NCBI RefSeq assembly: GCF_009720145.1
Contig: NZ_CP046254.1
Location: forward strand, 1-64,000
Direction: 5' to 3'
DNA: 64,000 bases
Origin: Sphingobium sp. CAP-1
Lineage (GTDB): Bacteria; Pseudomonadota; Alphaproteobacteria; Sphingomonadales; Sphingomonadaceae
Shown: one piece after another, positions 51,591 through 60,404 of the stretch
Layout: every line of letters starts with the position of its first letter
Position numbering within the stretch: position 1 is the first letter of the stretch
Made by a program: the position numbers and the translations under genes
Notes under the pieces: generated by a model
What the model saw: only the letters and a program-made list of their open reading frames with translations
Told to the model about the DNA's origin: nothing
Database searches by the model: none

Positions 51591-54500
51591 TCAAGATCCC
51601 GTACTGAGAGGCGCAGAAAACGGTGGAAGGGCACAGAGCGTGTTGACGAGCCGCATCTGCTCGATGCTGCTGCAGTTGGCCTCGCGCAGGCGGTCGCTGC
51701 CAAAAACGAGCGCAAGCGCTTTGGCGCGTGAAACCGCGACATTGATGCGGTTGAGCGAGAAGAGAAACTCCATGCCGCGGGCGGTCTCGTCGGCCGAGGA
51801 AGCCGTCATGGAGACCAGGCATATAGGGGCTTCCTGGCCCTGGAACTTGTCGACCGTGCCGACGCGGATGCTGCTCGGCAGCCCTGCCCGCAGCGCGTTG
51901 ACCTGTGCATTATAGGGGGCGACGACGATGATGTCGCCGGGGCCGATAGGGCGCGTGGCGCCGTTCTTGTCGGTCCAGCTCCCTTGCAGGAGATTCTCGA
52001 TTGCCGCGCTGATCGCCGCAACTTCCTCAGCGGCGATCTGGGCATTACCGTCATGAGCAACCGAAACCCAATATGCGCCGGCCGTGGGCCAGGCCGTTCC
52101 GGTAACGCTCTGGCGCTCGGTATCGCTATGGCTGGCTAGCCGCCCCTCATAGACCTGGTCTGAAATGAAGTCACAAACCGCGGGATGCATCCGCCGGGTC
52201 TCGGCGAGGAATATGCCCCGATCGGGCGGGACGGTGGCATGCTCGCCCAGCATCCATTCCAGGCATGACAGGTTGGCCGGCGCAGGATGCGCGCCCTGGA
52301 TGACCTGAGGCAGCTGACGCGGATCGCCGACCAGCACGATATTGCGCGCGGCACGACCCATGGCGACCATGTTGGCGAGGCCCACTTGCCCCGCCTCATC
52401 GACAAACAACCAATCGAAGCCCTGCACATTCTCATCGCGCGCGAAGAAGAAGGCCGTGCCGCCGACCACATTGGCGCGGGCGAGGATCAGGTCATCATTG
52501 GCCGTGGCGCGGTGAACGGGACAATCGCTGGCATAGCCATCATCGCCTCCGGAAACCTTGTGGGCAAACGACACGGGAAAGGTGCCACCTTCTTCCTCGC
52601 TAGCACGCAGGCAGCCGAGCAGGACATTGCGGATCGCTTCATGGCTGTTCGAGGCGACGGCGACCCGATGTCCCGCTTTAACCAGCGCCAGGATCACCCG
52701 GGCCGTGACGTGCGTCTTGCCCGTTCCCGGCGGTCCCTGGATCGGGAGCAACGTCTGGTCCATGGCGTGCGCCGCGGCAATGGTGCCCGCCACCGGTTCC
52801 CCGCCGGAGAGGATATCGCCGTCGATGCCGTTCAGGCGCGGGGCGGCGCCCGACAGCAGATCATCGACGGCAGACAAGCGCCGCGGCCCGCATTGATCCT
52901 CGATGACGTCGCGCACCGCTGCGGCCAACACCTTGGTATCGAGCGGCCAATCCGGATGCAGGGTCAGCCGATCGGTGAGGAGTTCGGCCCTTGCCACGCC
53001 GACCTTCAAGGTGATCGTGCACGCATCGCGATCCAGCGCCTCAATCGCAACGGTTGACGGCGGTCCGTCAATCCCGGGCACAGTGGCCTTGCCGCCTTCG
53101 CGCAATTTGGTTTCCTGAGACGGAAAGCGATAGGTGCGCATCACCGAGCGCTTGATGGGTTCGATCCCGGATATCGCCTCGAGTCCCGCCAAGGCGTCGA
53201 GATCATCGACAAGCTCTTCCTCATCGCGCGCCGCGCTGTCGAAAACCGTCCACTGAGCAGGCTTGGCTTCACGCTTGTGGAACAGCCCCAGATTGAACAG
53301 CAATTCCTGACGCTCTGGAGTCAGAGAGGATGCGGCCAAGCGATCGCGCAGCGCCGTCGTTTCCTCGTCCTCGACCACCTCCTGCTCGGCCGCGTCTTGT
53401 GCAAGCACGGGCCAGGGACCATCGGGCCGGATGCCCACTAGCCAATCGCGCAGAAGCTCGGTCGACTGGCAGTCAACCCGATTATAGTCCTCGATTTCGT
53501 CGAGGATTTGTTGATCGCCCGTCTCGCGCCAATTTTCATAAGCAACGACCGACCCGCCCGCCGTCTTGACCTCGCCCTCGCGCTTCAAGCCATAAAAGGC
53601 CTCCAGCGCCTTAATGGAGTAGCTCGGTTCGGAAGCAATGAGCGCGCCGCGCACGACCGCATAGAGGTCAACAAAGCGCCGTTCGCGCATGAGCCGGTCG
53701 AGAAAGGCCTCGCCGATACCATAGCGTGTGGTGAGACGCCGCAGCGCGGTGATCTCATAGGGCGCATAATGATAGATGCGGGCCTCCGGATAAGCCGTGA
53801 GGCGATCACGAAAAAACGCAAGCAGCCGTTCGAGCGCTTGCGCTTCGGCAGCATGGTCATGAGCCCAGAAGGCATGGAAACTATCATCGGCCCACACGCC
53901 GTGCAGATATTCAAGGCCTCCCTCATAATGGGGGTCGCCCTCGATATCATAGAAGAGATCGCCCGCCTGCGGCCGAGGGAGCAGGTCAAAGCCTTTGCCT
54001 GGCTGCGCCGGACGCAACTCGAAGGCGGGTTCGCCGCTTTTGCGCGCGTGCTGCAGTCTGGCCTGGCCGACAAGCTTCTCCGCCGTCGCACTCGCAACGC
54101 CGCGCACCGGGCCGTCATGCCGAGCCAGCGCGGCCATGTTTTCGATACCGGACGCCTCCAACTTCTTCACTTGGCCGCGGGTAATATTGGCGACCTGGAA
54201 CAGACTGTCCTGGCTGGTGAGGACAGCGTCGCAATGGTCGGCCCATCGGCACAGCGAACAATCCGCGCAGGGGATCGGCCGCGTTGGCTCAGGGGAAGCA
54301 ACAAAGGCCTCGAGCTTAGCCCGCGCACCGCGCGCATAATGGGCATAGTCGGCCAACCTCAGCGTCGCGCGCGTCCCATTGCCGAGCTGCACATGCGCGT
54401 GCTCCGGCAGCACGCCCTGGATCTCCGCCAAAAGGTCGGAATAGAGCACGAGCTGCAGCACATGCTTGGGATGGGCTTTGCGCTTGAGCTTGGTGTCGGT

Positions 54501-54890
54501 CACTTCGTAGCTGAACGGCCCCAGCAATGATGGTCGCTCGACTCGCTCGAGAAAATCGGACCACCCACCCCAACGCTCGGCGAGAAAAGCCCCTTGAAAG
54601 ATGATCTGCGAGCCTTGCGCCAGGGCCGCTCGCGTCTCGTCCGCGTTCTGCGCAAGATCGCCACGCGCAATCTCGACTACCCCGTTGCCCGCGTCTTTCA
54701 GCTTCTCCAAATGGGCGGCCTCATGGGCATCGCCTTGTTTCTGAAGCAGCGCGGCATCCTCGGAATCTTCCCGGGGAGTGAGCGGCTCGCCGCGCATATA
54801 GGCAAGGTCGAGCGCTGTCGCATGCGCGCAGCCGACGAACCGCATCAGGTCGGTCGCTGAAAACAGGATGGTGTTCCCGATCGTCCTCAC
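51591..54890 (-). CDS. TM0106-family RecB-like nuclease fused to SF1 helicase
   Basis: About 1099 residues. An N-terminal Cas4/RecB-type nuclease: DLMRFVGCAHATALDLAYMR with a first cysteine, YEVTDTKLKRKA ((D/E)xK), QLVLYSDLL, and the cysteine cluster CADCSLCRWADHC, which suggests an iron-sulfur cluster. A RNase H-like domain follows (DLFYDIEGDPHYEGG ... YHYAPYEITALRRL). Then an SF1 helicase: Walker A IQGPPGTGKTHVTARVI, Walker B LFVDEAGQVGLANMV, GDPRQLPQVIQG and RINVAVSRAKALALVFGS. GTG 54890 follows AAGGGGG and leaves 104 bp for divergent promoters; an ATG at 54962 would leave only 32 bp. Confidence 0.83.
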   Translation of the reverse strand: MRTIGNTILFSATDLMRFVGCAHATALDLAYMRGEPLTPREDSEDAALLQKQGDAHEAAHLEKLKDAGNGVVEIARGDLAQNADETRAALAQGSQIIFQGAFLAERWGGWSDFLERVERPSLLGPFSYEVTDTKLKRKAHPKHVLQLVLYSDLLAEIQGVLPEHAHVQLGNGTRATLRLADYAHYARGARAKLEAFVASPEPTRPIPCADCSLCRWADHCDAVLTSQDSLFQVANITRGQVKKLEASGIENMAALARHDGPVRGVASATAEKLVGQARLQHARKSGEPAFELRPAQPGKGFDLLPRPQAGDLFYDIEGDPHYEGGLEYLHGVWADDSFHAFWAHDHAAEAQALERLLAFFRDRLTAYPEARIYHYAPYEITALRRLTTRYGIGEAFLDRLMRERRFVDLYAVVRGALIASEPSYSIKALEAFYGLKREGEVKTAGGSVVAYENWRETGDQQILDEIEDYNRVDCQSTELLRDWLVGIRPDGPWPVLAQDAAEQEVVEDEETTALRDRLAASSLTPERQELLFNLGLFHKREAKPAQWTVFDSAARDEEELVDDLDALAGLEAISGIEPIKRSVMRTYRFPSQETKLREGGKATVPGIDGPPSTVAIEALDRDACTITLKVGVARAELLTDRLTLHPDWPLDTKVLAAAVRDVIEDQCGPRRLSAVDDLLSGAAPRLNGIDGDILSGGEPVAGTIAAAHAMDQTLLPIQGPPGTGKTHVTARVILALVKAGHRVAVASNSHEAIRNVLLGCLRASEEEGGTFPVSFAHKVSGGDDGYASDCPVHRATANDDLILARANVVGGTAFFFARDENVQGFDWLFVDEAGQVGLANMVAMGRAARNIVLVGDPRQLPQVIQGAHPAPANLSCLEWMLGEHATVPPDRGIFLAETRRMHPAVCDFISDQVYEGRLASHSDTERQSVTGTAWPTAGAYWVSVAHDGNAQIAAEEVAAISAAIENLLQGSWTDKNGATRPIGPGDIIVVAPYNAQVNALRAGLPSSIRVGTVDKFQGQEAPICLVSMTASSADETARGMEFLFSLNRINVAVSRAKALALVFGSDRLREANCSSIEQMRLVNTLCALPPFSAPLSTGS

Positions 54891-54969
54891 TTGGCCCCCT
54901 TGATTGCCCAACGCCACCCACGAGGGAATCACCTCGACAGGCGCTACCCTGTTCCTTAGCATGCAAGGG

Positions 54970-54984
54970 TGTCAATCTCTGACA
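54970..54984. promoter_or_regulatory. Palindrome in the divergent WYL/RecB-like promoter region
   Basis: TGTCA-ATCTC-TGACA, 5-bp arms, lying 10 bp before the WYL start, with TATAAT at 54991-54996 overlapping the WYL ATG. A candidate operator for the WYL regulator. Confidence 0.5.
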
Positions 54985-54994
54985 TGGACGTATA

Positions 54995-55978
54995 ATGACT
55001 TTCGCCAAGGCCAACGATCTTCTGCGCCTCGCCCAACTCGCCGCCTCGCGGCGTTTGGGCATCAGCCTTGAGGAAATCTCTCAGGAATTTGGCATTTCGC
55101 ACCGAACGGCGCAGCGCATGACCAGCGCGCTGGAGGATAATTTCGCGAATGTCGTTGTCGTGGAGGATGACGATCGCCGCCGGCGCTGGCGCATCCAAAG
55201 TCCCATCCCCGAGCGGCTGCAACCGCGCCAGGAAAACACCATCGAGGCTCTGGAAATCGCCGCCCGCGCGGCCCGCGATGAGAACCGGCTTCGCCACGCC
55301 CGCGCGCTGGAAGATCTAAGAGACAGCCTGATCACGCGCCTCTCCCCGCGCGACGCGCTGCGCTCGGAAGCCGATGCGGAGGCGGTGCTATCGGCTTTGG
55401 GCCAAGTGGCGCGGCCAGGCCCAAAGGTCGCGATGAGACCTGAGGTCACCGACGTTCTGATCGAGGCGCTGCGCGGACCGTTCAAGATGCGCATTGTCTA
55501 TGGCGACACCGATGCAGAAACCCGGACGGTCGAGCCGCATGGGCTCTTGCTGGGATTGCGCAGCTATCTCGTTGCACGCCAGGCTGATCGAGGCGAGAAT
55601 CTCCGCCATTTTCGCCTGGACCGCATTCACAGCGCCGAATGTCTCGATGAGAGTTTTCCCATCCAGTCCGGCTTTTCCTTGAACGATCATGCGGCGCAGG
55701 CCTTCGGCGCCTATCAGGACCCCGCCCAATATGGTGAGGTCGTCTGGCGTTTTCTTCCCGAAGCAGCTCCGCGCGCGGCGGAATTCCAGTTCCATCCCAA
55801 CCAATCAGCCGAATATCGGGACGACGGCAGTCTGATTGTCCGCTTCAAGGCCGCAGGCTGGCTCGAAATGGCCTGGCATCTCTATCAATGGGGCGACAAG
55901 GTAGAAGTGCTGGAGCCGGCAGGACTGCGGGCGTTGGTCGAGGGTCATGCGCGTCCGGACTTCCCGGCCCTGCCCTGA
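54995..55978 (+). CDS. WYL domain transcriptional regulator
   Basis: 327 residues. N-terminal helix-turn-helix (ISLEEISQEFGISHRTAQRM, about residues 23-42), a central WYL domain (VLIEALRGPFKMRIVYGDTD, VEPHGLLLGLRSYLVARQAD, HFRLDRIHSAECL) and a C-terminal WCX domain (VRFKAAGWLEMAWHLYQWGD). WYL proteins of this layout (BrxR/CapW type) repress phage-defence operons until infection. Divergent from the RecB-like/phosphoesterase/SMC operon, which it likely controls. The start codon sits on a TATAAT box, so a leaderless or nearby transcript is possible. Confidence 0.9.
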   Translation: MTFAKANDLLRLAQLAASRRLGISLEEISQEFGISHRTAQRMTSALEDNFANVVVVEDDDRRRRWRIQSPIPERLQPRQENTIEALEIAARAARDENRLRHARALEDLRDSLITRLSPRDALRSEADAEAVLSALGQVARPGPKVAMRPEVTDVLIEALRGPFKMRIVYGDTDAETRTVEPHGLLLGLRSYLVARQADRGENLRHFRLDRIHSAECLDESFPIQSGFSLNDHAAQAFGAYQDPAQYGEVVWRFLPEAAPRAAEFQFHPNQSAEYRDDGSLIVRFKAAGWLEMAWHLYQWGDKVEVLEPAGLRALVEGHARPDFPALP

Positions 55979-56014
55979 TTGATCGATTTGTGTCGCCCTC
56001 GGTGGCGGAGGGTT

Positions 56015-56848
56015 TCAGTTGAGTTCGGCGAGGAAGCTGGTCGCCGTTAATTGTGCGTGATCGCTCAAAGGCGGGCGAAGCGTGAAGGCACTCGGCGCAC
56101 GGGCGAAATTCCACAGCCGCATGAGGCACCATTCCTCGCGCCTCGTATCGGCGACGGCCAGCTCATTGCGAGAGATATGAAAGGGCGTGCGTTCCCATCC
56201 GTTAGTGGTCTTGACCTCGATCAGCTTCTCGCGCCCGTCCGTTTCAAAGCTCCGGATATCAAAGCCAAAACCATCGCCATCCTGCACAGATGTCCAGCGG
56301 ACTTTGTCCGCGAGATCGTCGCGGCCCGCGGCATATAAATGACGGCGCTCGTGATGCAGCACGCATTCTTCACCCGCCTTGCCAAGCGCCCGGTTGCGCG
56401 CATCGCGCTCGGCGACATCATATTTGCGGCCGATCGCGGCCATGAACGCTGGATCGATCGGCGACGGTTCGTTGCGCACCGTGGGCGGTGGCCCGATCCG
56501 CAATGACCCGCGCGCATCTGGTGCGTCCAGAGCGGCTTCCGTGAGCATATCGGGAGCCAGCCATTCGGGCCGCGCCTCCAACCACCGCAGGACGCCATCG
56601 ACCAGCGCATTCTGGAAATTCGCGGCCGGCTTGTAGCCCTCGATCCAGGGCTGACCAAGGCCGAGCAAGACCGCACTGATATTCTGATGCTTGAACTCGA
56701 TCGAGCCCTTGCTGCGGTCGATCACCGCCTGGAGGGCGCGGTTCCGAGCCGCCTTGTTGATGGGCTGGCCAGCCAGCTCGTCGGTGAGCATGGCGAAATA
56801 GTCGGCGACGATGTGATCAATTTCCTGATCGGACCAGACTTCCGCCAC
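56015..56848 (-). CDS. DUF3883 domain protein (nuclease-like)
   Basis: 277 residues. The C-terminal third fits DUF3883: NRALGKAGEECVLHHERRHL, GDGFGFDIRSFETDGREKLIEV (quoted in part) and KTTNGWERTPFHISRNEL, with a D...ExK pattern (FDIRSF and LIEVKTT) like PD-(D/E)XK nucleases. The N-terminal part (HIVADYFAMLTDELAGQPINK) is helical and resembles domains in restriction-like proteins. It lies 3 bp after the HEPN gene on the same strand, so they are translated together. A two-gene nuclease/RNase defence or toxin unit is plausible. Confidence 0.75.
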   Translation of the reverse strand: MAEVWSDQEIDHIVADYFAMLTDELAGQPINKAARNRALQAVIDRSKGSIEFKHQNISAVLLGLGQPWIEGYKPAANFQNALVDGVLRWLEARPEWLAPDMLTEAALDAPDARGSLRIGPPPTVRNEPSPIDPAFMAAIGRKYDVAERDARNRALGKAGEECVLHHERRHLYAAGRDDLADKVRWTSVQDGDGFGFDIRSFETDGREKLIEVKTTNGWERTPFHISRNELAVADTRREEWCLMRLWNFARAPSAFTLRPPLSDHAQLTATSFLAELN

Positions 56849-56851
56849 AGC

Positions 56852-57553
56852 CTATTCCACCACCGGGTAGTTCGGCATTGGCCATTCATGCCCGGCATTG
56901 TCCATCATGAGATCGATGAAGATCGGCAGCAAGCAGCCGAGCAGCGCGGCGCCATCCCTGACCTGGGCGCGATTGACGTCGCTGTTCCATGTCGAGCCAC
57001 CATGCACCAGTTGATTGCGCAGCACATAAAGCCGGTCGAACAGGATCGAGAGTATCTTCGCCGTGTCATGATCGCGCAGTGCGGCGCCTATAGCTATCCG
57101 CGACCGCTCGAGCCTGTCAGCCCAGTCGGCATAGCCGGGCGAGCCATTGTGATGCTGCCAAAAGGGATGGAAGACATAGCGGTTTGCGAGCAGCACCCGG
57201 ATTTCCTGAGGGAAGCGTTGCCAGACCATGTCGTAGATCCGGTGTTTGCCATCAAAGCTCACCAGCGTCGTGAAAAACGTCTGGAATAAGCCCCGTTCGC
57301 CCTCAGCGGCGCTTGAAGCGCGCGAAGCTTCGACGTCGCCGGCATAGGCAGCGTTGAAGCCGATCCAGAGCAGGATGAAACGCACATCCTCATCGCTCTC
57401 CTCGGCTTCGGCACGGCGCAGCCACGACAGCGCGCGATGCACCCTGAGCGTCAGCGGCTCCGGAAAATCGCCACGCAGCTCGCGCTGCTTGGCCTTCAAG
57501 GCTTCATGATGCAGCGGGCTGCCGGGCGGATAGCGATAGGCCATGACCAACAT
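56852..57553 (-). CDS. ApeA-like HEPN protein
   Basis: 233 residues. The C-terminal helix pair has LFDRLYVLRNQLVHGGSTWN, where R-N-Q-L-V-H is the RxxxxH catalytic motif of HEPN RNases, preceded by ILLWIGFNAAYAG, the typical first HEPN helix. Two ATGs (57553, 57544) are possible starts; no strong ribosome-binding site. Coupled to the DUF3883 gene and 36 bp downstream of the LPD7-type gene at the end of the transfer operon. Confidence 0.75.
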   Translation of the reverse strand: MLVMAYRYPPGSPLHHEALKAKQRELRGDFPEPLTLRVHRALSWLRRAEAEESDEDVRFILLWIGFNAAYAGDVEASRASSAAEGERGLFQTFFTTLVSFDGKHRIYDMVWQRFPQEIRVLLANRYVFHPFWQHHNGSPGYADWADRLERSRIAIGAALRDHDTAKILSILFDRLYVLRNQLVHGGSTWNSDVNRAQVRDGAALLGCLLPIFIDLMMDNAGHEWPMPNYPVVE

Positions 57554-57589
57554 CGTAAAGCCTTGCTGGTCAGGCTCAATCCCTCTCGA

Positions 57590-58453
57590 TCAGCGACCTC
57601 GAGATCGTTGCAGCGGCGCTCGCTCCTTGCCGGGTCCCTGCCGCGTCCGACCCGCAGGCTCGACACCCCGCACGGCCGTGTCCCGCACCTTGGCCGCCTG
57701 AAACTGCCAGCCCGCCTGCAAATGCGTTCGCACCTTGTCATTTGCCACCTTCATTACCCTGGCAACGGCATCGGGATTGTCGAACAACGCCGCGCGCACC
57801 ACCGTCTCAATCACGCGAAGCTGGCTCTGGGCCGCCCGCGCATTTTTCACCTGGCTTTGCTCCGACGATGTTTGCCTAGAAGCCTCATCGGCCTGGCGGT
57901 GGCCGCGAGCGGGTTCGCGCGATGCCGGCGCCGTGACGGCAGGGGCGATGCTGTTACGGCTCGCATTGCGTTGTACGCGATCCAGCTCCTGCAGATCCCG
58001 TTCGCTCGGCCGATATCCCCGAACTTCCAGACCTTGGCGACTGGCTTCGAGCCACGCCGCCCTTCGGAACGTCTCACTGCCGGTAACATGGACGTGTGAC
58101 CACCCGCGATGGCGAGCGATGGCAACGAGATCGCGCACAACTTCGTCGCTCTCGCTGGAGGTGATGAGCCGTCTGCCCTGGTCGCGGAACGCCGGTTCCT
58201 TGGCCTGCGCTGTCGTGAAATAAGCAGGCTCGCCCGACCATTTGTTCGTCGTGGAGAAATAGCGCTTTCGCAAGGCATCCGGAATGTCACCAGACGACGA
58301 CGCCTGGAGGATGGACGGATCGATCGATTTCCCCTTCTTGGTTGCTTCGGGCGACGATTGCGTCGCGTTCGCCGACTTGGTTGCCGCGTCCTGCGCGATC
58401 GTATTGCTACGCTTGCTCATACCGCGTGGCACCACAGGTTTTTCAGCGGCCAT
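57590..58453 (-). CDS. LPD7 domain protein at tail of transfer operon
   Basis: 287 residues. The middle (residues about 90-165) matches the large-polyvalent-protein-associated domain LPD7: ITSSESDEVVRDLVAIARHR, GWSHVHVTGSETFRRAAWLE and GLEVRGYRPSERD. LPD7 accompanies relaxases and large effector proteins on conjugative elements; here it is separate from the relaxase. N- and C-terminal parts are low complexity and charged. Overlaps the virD4-like gene by 11 bp. Confidence 0.75.
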   Translation of the reverse strand: MAAEKPVVPRGMSKRSNTIAQDAATKSANATQSSPEATKKGKSIDPSILQASSSGDIPDALRKRYFSTTNKWSGEPAYFTTAQAKEPAFRDQGRRLITSSESDEVVRDLVAIARHRGWSHVHVTGSETFRRAAWLEASRQGLEVRGYRPSERDLQELDRVQRNASRNSIAPAVTAPASREPARGHRQADEASRQTSSEQSQVKNARAAQSQLRVIETVVRAALFDNPDAVARVMKVANDKVRTHLQAGWQFQAAKVRDTAVRGVEPAGRTRQGPGKERAPLQRSRGR

Positions 58454-60404
58454 GATCTGTCCTTTCCTGGATGAGGGGTGAAGATGACGCCCCTTCCGTC
58501 TGCACGAGCGCCCGCTCGATCATCGATGACACGAAAGCGATGGCCGCTGCCTCATCGCCGGGCGGCGGCAAGTCGGTCAGGTCGCCCAGGACCAGCATGT
58601 CATCGGTAATCTTAGCCGCGCCCGCCAGTTCACCATCGGTCATTTCCCGCATCTTGGTCTCCTCCAGCAAGGCCCCGCCCGTGCTCTTCGCCGTTGGTCC
58701 CTCCGCGTCATTGTAAGGGGACACCACCTGATGCTTGCCTGGCGGCAGAACAGTTGGGGACGTAGCAGCGGGGATAGGCCGCGACGGCAGAATAGGCGGC
58801 GACAAAACGCGCCGTGTGAAGCGCGGCATTCGATAAAAGGCGATCTTCCTACCACGAACCGGCGCGATCCCGCCGCGCAGCAACAAGAGCTCGGTCTTGG
58901 GCATCTGCATCAGCTCCTGCGGCAGCAGGAGGGCGCGGCGCTGATCGGATTCCGACACGCTGCGATTGGCCAACAGCCCATGAATCGTTCGGCTGCGCGA
59001 TTTCACATTCATCGTGAAGAAGCCGAGCCGCTCTGAAAGCTCGTTCGCGACCTTCAGCTCCTTGGGCGTGAACACCACCTCAAGCCCGCAATTGGCGATG
59101 ATTTCGTCGGTAACATCGGGACCATAAATGGCCCGCAGCTGCGCCCGGCTCTGGATCACCGGCAGCAGGCGCAAGCCGTATCCAGCGACATAGGAAAAGC
59201 CACCCGCGATGACCGAGGCCTTCCCCAGCCTTGCGAATTCATCGAGCAGGATCAGGACTGGGACATTGCTGGCAGCGTCGGGCAAATCGCGCGTGTTGAG
59301 ATCCACCAGCTGCTGCAGAAAGAGGCTGTAAACCGGCGCGATCCGGTCGATATTGTCAGGCGAGACACCGAGATAGATCGACATGCGCCGCGCCCGGACT
59401 TCGCGCAGGTCGAAATCGCTTGCCGAGGTCGCGGCATCGACCACGGGGTTGAGCCAGAGATTGAGCCGCGCCGTGATCGTCTGCTTGATCCCCGAAAAGG
59501 TGTTGTCCGAAGCCGAGGCGAAATCCTGGATTGCCGAGACGCATGCCTGACTTAGGCGCTGTCCCGCCCCCCTCGCCTCTTCCAGGGCCTTGGGAAGATC
59601 GCTCTTGGGATCCCCAGTGGTCAGCCGTCGATAGATCTCGCCGATCGTGAAGGGCATGCCAGGATTGGCAGCAACGAGCGCGCCGACGCCGATGAAGGCC
59701 GCCCGCGCCGCTTCGGCCCAAAACGGGTCCGATCGTTCCGGCGCGGGGAAGAGCATGACTGCGATTTTCTGAAGCTCGTTGACGACTTCGGTGTCATCGG
59801 CTCGCCGGATATGCGCCAAGGGATTGTACCGTGCCGTCCGCCCTTCAGGATCCAACGGATCGAAGAGGTAAACCGATTGACCGGCACGTTGGCGATAACC
59901 GGAGCTGGTACTCCAATTCTCCCGCTTCACATCGAGCACGACGACCGAATCCGGCCAGGTCAGCAGATTGGGGATGACAACACCGACGCCCTTCCCGGCG
60001 CGCGTCGGCGCTTCGAGCAGGACATGCTCGTTTCCGCCGAAAATGAGGAAACGCCCTGCTTTGCGTCCAACGACAATGCCAGACGGGGCACGCAGCCCCT
60101 CGCGTCGGATTTCGCCCTCGCGTGCAAACCGAGCCCTGCCGTGCAAGGATGGGCCTCGCCGCAGGATCGTGAGGACAAGAAGCGCGACCACGGCTGCGCC
60201 GGCCATCGCACCCCGCTTGATCCAATCCCCGAGCAGCGGATCACCACGATAATACCAGAGCCAGGCCGGCAGAGTGCCGAGATCGATATTAGGTCCGATC
60301 TGCCCGAGTCCGAACAAGGCAACGAACAGGGTAATGACAGCCCACAACAGAATTGCGCCGATCACGCACAGGCCAATCGCCCAGGGACTACGCTGCGCCA
60401 GCAT
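58443..60404 (-). CDS. virD4: Type IV coupling protein (VirD4/TraG)
   Basis: 653 residues. Two N-terminal membrane helices (WAIGLCVIGAILLWAVITLF and MAGAAVVALLVLTIL), Walker A LLEAPTRAGKGVGVVIPNLL and Walker B VLILLDEFARLGKASVIAGG. It brings the relaxase-DNA complex to the channel. ATG 60404 overlaps the virB11 end by 17 bp and starts right before the first helix; the longer frame from 60473 lies in virB11. The last 130 residues are a charged tail. Confidence 0.92.
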   Translation of the reverse strand: MLAQRSPWAIGLCVIGAILLWAVITLFVALFGLGQIGPNIDLGTLPAWLWYYRGDPLLGDWIKRGAMAGAAVVALLVLTILRRGPSLHGRARFAREGEIRREGLRAPSGIVVGRKAGRFLIFGGNEHVLLEAPTRAGKGVGVVIPNLLTWPDSVVVLDVKRENWSTSSGYRQRAGQSVYLFDPLDPEGRTARYNPLAHIRRADDTEVVNELQKIAVMLFPAPERSDPFWAEAARAAFIGVGALVAANPGMPFTIGEIYRRLTTGDPKSDLPKALEEARGAGQRLSQACVSAIQDFASASDNTFSGIKQTITARLNLWLNPVVDAATSASDFDLREVRARRMSIYLGVSPDNIDRIAPVYSLFLQQLVDLNTRDLPDAASNVPVLILLDEFARLGKASVIAGGFSYVAGYGLRLLPVIQSRAQLRAIYGPDVTDEIIANCGLEVVFTPKELKVANELSERLGFFTMNVKSRSRTIHGLLANRSVSESDQRRALLLPQELMQMPKTELLLLRGGIAPVRGRKIAFYRMPRFTRRVLSPPILPSRPIPAATSPTVLPPGKHQVVSPYNDAEGPTAKSTGGALLEETKMREMTDGELAGAAKITDDMLVLGDLTDLPPPGDEAAAIAFVSSMIERALVQTEGASSSPLIQERTDHGR

